Position numbers and translations under genes: made by a program. Below the pieces are notes generated by a model that worked only from the letters and a program-made list of their open reading frames with translations, did not search any database and was not told where the DNA came from. Shown here in pieces: positions 57,899-64,000 of a DNA stretch of 64,000 bases; within the stretch, counting starts at the first letter, position 1, and every line of letters starts with the position of its first letter. Source of the DNA: Phytophthora hibernalis (lineage: Eukaryota; Oomycota; Peronosporomycetes; Peronosporales; Peronosporaceae); NCBI GenBank assembly GCA_012656075.1, contig JAAKBF010000092.1:248001-312000 (forward strand), given 5' to 3'.

Positions 57899-58693
57899 TC
57901 TTACAACCGAATGCAGCACAACATTTTTCGAAAAATCGACAAACATACGAAAACCATCAAACAGAATCATGCGCACCATCCATGCCCACACGCCTCACAG
58001 CTTCTACTTCGCTTCTCCTTCACTTCACTACATTGTATCGTCACCTTTCATCTTGACTTACCAACCCTACACACCACATACCAAAACGCGAACGATGCTC
58101 TGCATCACGCTCAATAACCACGGCATTTGACACGAACCAGCTGCCTCGTCGTTTCACACGCTGCTCCGCACGCGCGCCACAAAGCGCATTACCTACCTAC
58201 CATAAATAGAGTGATCTTTCACAGATCTCGGATATGCAGTCCGACGCTCACGAAAACAGACCGGGTCTGGTGGTTGTTACAAGTGCAAACGCGAATTCGT
58301 GCTCAATGACAGCGACCAGTTGCGACATTTCGGCACGTACCGAAGCCGGCCACCGTAAGCGAAAGACCTGCAGAAACAAGCCAGAGTTGAGTCAATGTCG
58401 GACTGACTGGCCGACTGACTGGCCGACTGACTGGCCCGTTGAGTTGCCGAGGATGGTCGCTGGTCCAATCCGAAACCTGATACACGGGTCACACAAAACG
58501 AGGAGATGCAACAGGGAGGTTTGGTGAGTTGTAGCGGGCGTTACGAGTAGTCGACGTGAGGTCAGCGCGTGGCAATGCGAGCACCAAAAGGTCTGGTGGA
58601 ATAGTGTGCAAAAGAGCAAAGACGTCCCGAAGCACGCCTCGATCGCGAACGGGCCGCAGCAGCACCCTCGAACGTGAACGTTTGCAAGCAATT

Positions 58694-58765
58694 TGCCCCC
58701 AGGCAGGATTGAACTACCGACCTTCCGCTTACTAAGCGGGTGCTCTACCACTGAGCTATAGGGGC
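58694..58765 (-). tRNA. tRNA-Thr (AGU), unit 18
   Basis: Identical gene; GCCAGAG/CAGCGCGTGG. Confidence 0.92.
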
Positions 58766-59560
58766 TCTTACAACCGAATGCAGCACAACATTTTTCGAAA
58801 AATCGACAAACATACGAAAACCATCAAACAGAATCATGCGCACCATCCATGCCCACACGCCTCACAGCTTCTACTTCGCTTCTCCTTCACTTCACTACAT
58901 TGTATCGTCACCTTTCATCTTGACTTACCAACCCTACACACCACATACCAAAACGCGAACGATGCTCTGCATCACGCTCAATAACCACGGCATTTGACAC
59001 GAACCAGCTGCCTCGTCGTTTCACACGCTGCTCCGCACGCGCGCCACAAAGCGCATTACCTACCTACCATAAATAGAGTGATCTTTCACAGATCTCGGAT
59101 ATGCAGTCCGACGCTCACGAAAACAGACCGGGTCTGGTGGTTGTTACAAGTGCAAACGCGAATTCGTGCTCAATGACAGCGACCAGTTGCGACATTTCGG
59201 CACGTACCGAAGCCGGCCACCGTAAGCGAAAGACCTGCAGAAACAAGTCAGAGTTGAGTCAATGTCGGACTGACTGGCCGACTGACTGGCCGACTGACTG
59301 GCCCGTTGAGTTGCCGAGGATGGTCGCTGGTCCAATCCGAAACCTGATACACGGGTCACACAAAACGAGGAGATGCAACAGGGAGGTTTGGTGAGTTGTA
59401 GCGGGCGTTACGAGTAGTCGACGTGAGGTCAGCGCGTGGCAATGCGAGCACCAAAAGGTCTGGTGGAATAGTGTGCAAAAGAGCAAAGACGTCCCGAAGC
59501 ACGCCTCGATCGCGAACGGGCCGCAGCAGCACCCTCGAACGTGAACGTTTGCAAGCAATT

Positions 59561-59632
59561 TGCCCCCAGGCAGGATTGAACTACCGACCTTCCGCTTACT
59601 AAGCGGGTGCTCTACCACTGAGCTATAGGGGC
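59561..59632 (-). tRNA. tRNA-Thr (AGU), unit 19
   Basis: Identical gene; GTCAGAG/CAGCGCGTGG. Confidence 0.92.
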
Positions 59633-60427
59633 TCTTACAACCGAATGCAGCACAACATTTTTCGAAAAATCGACAAACATACGAAAACCATCAAACAGAA
59701 TCATGCGCACCATCCATGCCCACACGCCTCACAGCTTCTACTTCGCTTCTCCTTCACTTCACTACATTGTATCGTCACCTTTCATCTTGACTTACCAACC
59801 CTACACACCACATACCAAAACGCGAACGATGCTCTGCATCACGCTCAATAACCACGGCATTTGACACGAACCAGCTGCCTCGTCGTTTCACACGCTGCTC
59901 CGCACGCGCGCCACAAAGCGCATTACCTACCTACCATAAATAGAGTGATCTTTCACAGATCTCGGATATGCAGTCCGACGCTCACGAAAACAGACCGGGT
60001 CTGGTGGTTGTTACAAGTGCAAACGCGAATTCGTGCTCAATGACAGCGACCAGTTGCGACATTTCGGCACGTACCGAAGCCGGCCACCGTAAGCGAAAGA
60101 CCTGCAGAAACAAGTCAGAGTTGAGTCAATGTCGGACTGACTGGCCGACTGACTGGCCGACTGACTGGCCCGTTGAGTTGCCGAGGATGGTCGCTGGTCC
60201 AATCCGAAACCTGATACACGGGTCACACAAAACGAGGAGATGCAACAGGGAGGTTTGGTGAGTTGTAGCGGGCGTTACGAGTAGTCGACGTGAGGTCAGC
60301 GCGTGGCAATGCGAGCACCAAAAGGTCTGGTGGAATAGTGTGCAAAAGAGCAAAGACGTCCCGAAGCACGCCTCGATCGCGAACGGGCCGCAGCAGCACC
60401 CTCGAACGTGAACGTTTGCAAGCAATT

Positions 60428-60499
60428 TGCCCCCAGGCAGGATTGAACTACCGACCTTCCGCTTACTAAGCGGGTGCTCTACCACTGAGCTATAGGGGC
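60428..60499 (-). tRNA. tRNA-Thr (AGU), unit 20
   Basis: Identical gene; GTCAGAG/CAGCGCGTGG. Confidence 0.92.
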
Positions 60500-61294
60500 T
60501 CTTACAACCGAATGCAGCACAACATTTTTCGAAAAATCGACAAACATACGAAAACCATCAAACAGAATCATGCGCACCATCCATGCCCACACGCCTCACA
60601 GCTTCTACTTCGCTTCTCCTTCACTTCACTACATTGTATCGTCACCTTTCATCTTGACTTACCAACCCTACACACCACATACCAAAACGCGAACGATGCT
60701 CTGCATCACGCTCAATAACCACGGCATTTGACACGAACCAGCTGCCTCGTCGTTTCACACGCTGCTCCGCACGCGCGCCACAAAGCGCATTACCTACCTA
60801 CCATAAATAGAGTGATCTTTCACAGATCTCGGATATGCAGTCCGACGCTCACGAAAACAGACCGGGTCTGGTGGTTGTTACAAGTGCAAACGCGAATTCG
60901 TGCTCAATGACAGCGACCAGTTGCGACATTTCGGCACGTACCGAAGCCGGCCACCGTAAGCGAAAGACCTGCAGAAACAAGCCAGAGTTGAGTCAATGTC
61001 GGACTGACTGGCCGACTGACTGGCCGACTGACTGGCCCGTTGAGTTGCCGAGGATGGTCGCTGGTCCAATCCGAAACCTGATACACGGGTCACACAAAAC
61101 GAGGAGATGCAACAGGGAGGTTTGGTGAGTTGTAGCGGGCGTTACGAGTAGTCGACGTGAGGTCAGCGTGTGGCAATGCGAGCACCAAAAGGTCTGGTGG
61201 AATAGTGTGCAAAAGAGCAAAGACGTCCCGAAGCACGCCTCGATCGCGAACGGGCCGCAGCAGCACCCTCGAACGTGAACGTTTGCAAGCAATT

Positions 61295-61366
61295 TGCCCC
61301 CAGGCAGGATTGAACTACCGACCTTCCGCTTACTAAGCGGGTGCTCTACCACTGAGCTATAGGGGC
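61295..61366 (-). tRNA. tRNA-Thr (AGU), unit 21
   Basis: Identical gene; GCCAGAG/CAGCGTGTGG. Confidence 0.92.
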
Positions 61367-62161
61367 TCTTACAACCGAATGCAGCACAACATTTTTCGAA
61401 AAATCGACAAACATACGAAAACCATCAAACAGAATCATGCGCACCATCCATGCCCACACGCCTCACAGCTTCTACTTCGCTTCTCCTTCACTTCACTACA
61501 TTGTATCGTCACCTTTCATCTTGACTTACCAACCCTACACACCACATACCAAAACGCGAACGATGCTCTGCATCACGCTCAATAACCACGGCATTTGACA
61601 CGAACCAGCTGCCTCGTCGTTTCACACGCTGCTCCGCACGCGCGCCACAAAGCGCATTACCTACCTACCATAAATAGAGTGATCTTTCACAGATCTCGGA
61701 TATGCAGTCCGACGCTCACGAAAACAGACCGGGTCTGGTGGTTGTTACAAGTGCAAACGCGAATTCGTGCTCAATGACAGCGACCAGTTGCGACATTTCG
61801 GCACGTACCGAAGCCGGCCACCGTAAGCGAAAGACCTGCAGAAACAAGCCAGAGTTGAGTCAATGTCGGACTGACTGGCCGACTGACTGGCCGACTGACT
61901 GGCCCGTTGAGTTGCCGAGGATGGTCGCTGGTCCAATCCGAAACCTGATACACGGGTCACACAAAACGAGGAGATGCAACAGGGAGGTTTGGTGAGTTGT
62001 AGCGGGCGTTACGAGTAGTCGACGTGAGGTCAGCGCGTGGCAATGCGAGCACCAAAAGGTCTGGTGGAATAGTGTGCAAAAGAGCAAAGACGTCCCGAAG
62101 CACGCCTCGATCGCGAACGGGCCGCAGCAGCACCCTCGAACGTGAACGTTTGCAAGCAATT

Positions 62162-62233
62162 TGCCCCCAGGCAGGATTGAACTACCGACCTTCCGCTTAC
62201 TAAGCGGGTGCTCTACCACTGAGCTATAGGGGC
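62162..62233 (-). tRNA. tRNA-Thr (AGU), unit 22
   Basis: Identical gene; GCCAGAG/CAGCGCGTGG. Confidence 0.92.
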
Positions 62234-63028
62234 TCTTACAACCGAATGCAGCACAACATTTTTCGAAAAATCGACAAACATACGAAAACCATCAAACAGA
62301 ATCATGCGCACCATCCATGCCCACACGCCTCACAGCTTCTACTTCGCTTCTCCTTCACTTCACTACATTGTATCGTCACCTTTCATCTTGACTTACCAAC
62401 CCTACACACCACATACCAAAACGCGAACGATGCTCTGCATCACGCTCAATAACCACGGCATTTGACACGAACCAGCTGCCTCGTCGTTTCACACGCTGCT
62501 CCGCACGCGCGCCACAAAGCGCATTACCTACCTACCATAAATAGAGTGATCTTTCACAGATCTCGGATATGCAGTCCGACGCTCACGAAAACAGACCGGG
62601 TCTGGTGGTTGTTACAAGTGCAAACGCGAATTCGTGCTCAATGACAGCGACCAGTTGCGACATTTCGGCACGTACCGAAGCCGGCCACCGTAAGCGAAAG
62701 ACCTGCAGAAACAAGCCAGAGTTGAGTCAATGTCGGACTGACTGGCCGACTGACTGGCCGACTGACTGGCCCGTTGAGTTGCCGAGGATGGTCGCTGGTC
62801 CAATCCGAAACCTGATACACGGGTCACACAAAACGAGGAGATGCAACAGGGAGGTTTGGTGAGTTGTAGCGGGCGTTACGAGTAGTCGACGTGAGGTCAG
62901 CGCGTGGCAATGCGAGCACCAAAAGGTCTGGTGGAATAGTGTGCAAAAGAGCAAAGACGTCCCGAAGCACGCCTCGATCGCGAACGGGCCGCAGCAGCAC
63001 CCTCGAACGTGAACGTTTGCAAGCAATT

Positions 63029-63100
63029 TGCCCCCAGGCAGGATTGAACTACCGACCTTCCGCTTACTAAGCGGGTGCTCTACCACTGAGCTATAGGGGC
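63029..63100 (-). tRNA. tRNA-Thr (AGU), unit 23
   Basis: Identical gene; GCCAGAG/CAGCGCGTGG. Confidence 0.92.
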
Positions 63101-63895
63101 TCTTACAACCGAATGCAGCACAACATTTTTCGAAAAATCGACAAACATACGAAAACCATCAAACAGAATCATGCGCACCATCCATGCCCACACGCCTCAC
63201 AGCTTCTACTTCGCTTCTCCTTCACTTCACTACATTGTATCGTCACCTTTCATCTTGACTTACCAACCCTACACACCACATACCAAAACGCGAACGATGC
63301 TCTGCATCACGCTCAATAACCACGGCATTTGACACGAACCAGCTGCCTCGTCGTTTCACACGCTGCTCCGCACGCGCGCCACAAAGCGCATTACCTACCT
63401 ACCATAAATAGAGTGATCTTTCACAGATCTCGGATATGCAGTCCGACGCTCACGAAAACAGACCGGGTCTGGTGGTTGTTACAAGTGCAAACGCGAATTC
63501 GTGCTCAATGACAGCGACCAGTTGCGACATTTCGGCACGTACCGAAGCCGGCCACCGTAAGCGAAAGACCTGCAGAAACAAGCCAGAGTTGAGTCAATGT
63601 CGGACTGACTGGCCGACTGACTGGCCGACTGACTGGCCCGTTGAGTTGCCGAGGATGGTCGCTGGTCCAATCCGAAACCTGATACACGGGTCACACAAAA
63701 CGAGGAGATGCAACAGGGAGGTTTGGTGAGTTGTAGCGGGCGTTACGAGTAGTCGACGTGAGGTCAGCGTGTGGCAATGCGAGCACCAAAAGGTCTGGTG
63801 GAATAGTGTGCAAAAGAGCAAAGACGTCCCGAAGCACGCCTCGATCGCGAACGGGCCGCAGCAGCACCCTCGAACGTGAACGTTTGCAAGCAATT

Positions 63896-63967
63896 TGCCC
63901 CCAGGCAGGATTGAACTACCGACCTTCCGCTTACTAAGCGGGTGCTCTACCACTGAGCTATAGGGGC
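63896..63967 (-). tRNA. tRNA-Thr (AGU), unit 24
   Basis: Identical gene; GCCAGAG/CAGCGTGTGG. The unit is cut by the window edge 33 bp beyond the tRNA 5' end. Confidence 0.92.
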
Positions 63968-64000
63968 TCTTACAACCGAATGCAGCACAACATTTTTCGA

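Larger units (their letters stand above)
43441..64000 (-). repeat. Tandem array of tRNA-Thr(AGU) units, 24 units visible
   Basis: Head-to-tail units of 865 bp (first two) and 867 bp (all others), nearly identical, starting at CGCCACAA (43,441) and running off the right edge. Each holds one minus-strand tRNA-Thr(AGU), a triplicated 12-bp motif ACTGACTGGCCG (43,669-43,704 in unit 1), and a perfect 14-bp palindrome ATTTTTCGAAAAAT 25 nt upstream of the tRNA (44,055-44,068). The 2-bp difference is one extra AC in CTACACACC. Units differ by only a few single-base states: GTCAGAG/GCCAGAG after AACAA, and CAGCGCGTGG/CAGCGTGTGG. No protein-coding gene is supported within the unit; its open frames are shadows repeated with the DNA. 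Confidence 0.97.

Noticed and set aside
43499..64000. Repeated open frames of 60-119 codons in every array unit, on both strands
   Set aside because: They overlap one another and the tRNA itself (the 119-codon minus frame begins inside the tRNA), lack domains, and are repeated only because the DNA is.
43441..64000. CRISPR-like or ribosomal repeat
   Set aside because: Unit length, lack of short repeat/spacer structure and absence of rRNA motifs exclude both; 5S rRNA was looked for by eye and not seen.

Overview
This 64 kb window looks like nuclear DNA of a plant-associated oomycete, probably Phytophthora or a close Peronosporales relative. The evidence is short, mostly 50-95 nt GT-AG introns, densely packed housekeeping genes, two cystatin-like secreted protease-inhibitor genes, a transglutaminase-elicitor homologue, and a sharp change from gene-dense to transposon-rich DNA. 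The species cannot be fixed from sequence alone.

Layout. 0-2.4 kb: a partial unknown gene running off the left edge and a transposase-like remnant. 2.4-27 kb is the gene-dense block: a broken Cys-rich gene; a mitochondrial carrier (-) divergent from a topoisomerase VI subunit B-like gene (+); a TOM22-like import receptor (+); DPM2 (-); a cystatin-like gene (+); a galectin-RRM fusion (-) divergent from a coiled-coil membrane protein (+); an intact cystatin (-); a transglutaminase elicitor (+); a JMJD6-type JmjC oxygenase (-) divergent from EMC8/9 (+); a 7.8 kb NBAS/Sec39 gene (-) divergent from a lipoate-protein ligase (+); and RNA polymerase II subunit RPB7 (-). 27-41 kb is a nest of mobile elements: a MULE transposase apparently joined to a Ulp1-type protease, rearranged by an inversion and interrupted by an 831-bp TA-flanked element; a Ty1/copia element with LTRs and a 5-bp target duplication, sitting inside another TA-flanked element; and two further TA-flanked inverted-repeat elements. 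41-43.4 kb holds no recognised gene. From 43,441 to the right edge runs a tandem array of 24 visible 865/867-bp units, each carrying one minus-strand tRNA-Thr(AGU) gene.

Many conserved genes are broken only by single-base losses at short homopolymer runs. I count at least 13, eight of them in NBAS. This looks like uncorrected long-read consensus error rather than biological decay, so those genes are probably intact in the organism. The mobile elements also carry in-frame stops and look truly degenerate.

The host genes do not form one pathway. Several act in the secretory pathway (EMC8/9 in ER membrane insertion, NBAS/Sec39 in ER tethering, DPM2 in dolichol-phosphate-mannose synthesis) or in mitochondria (TOM22, carrier, lipoate ligase). 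The cystatins and the elicitor are secreted proteins of the host-interaction type. The most remarkable structure is the homogeneous tRNA-Thr array; the most remarkable mobile-element gene is the MULE-Ulp1 unit with CCATGTTT-repeat introns.
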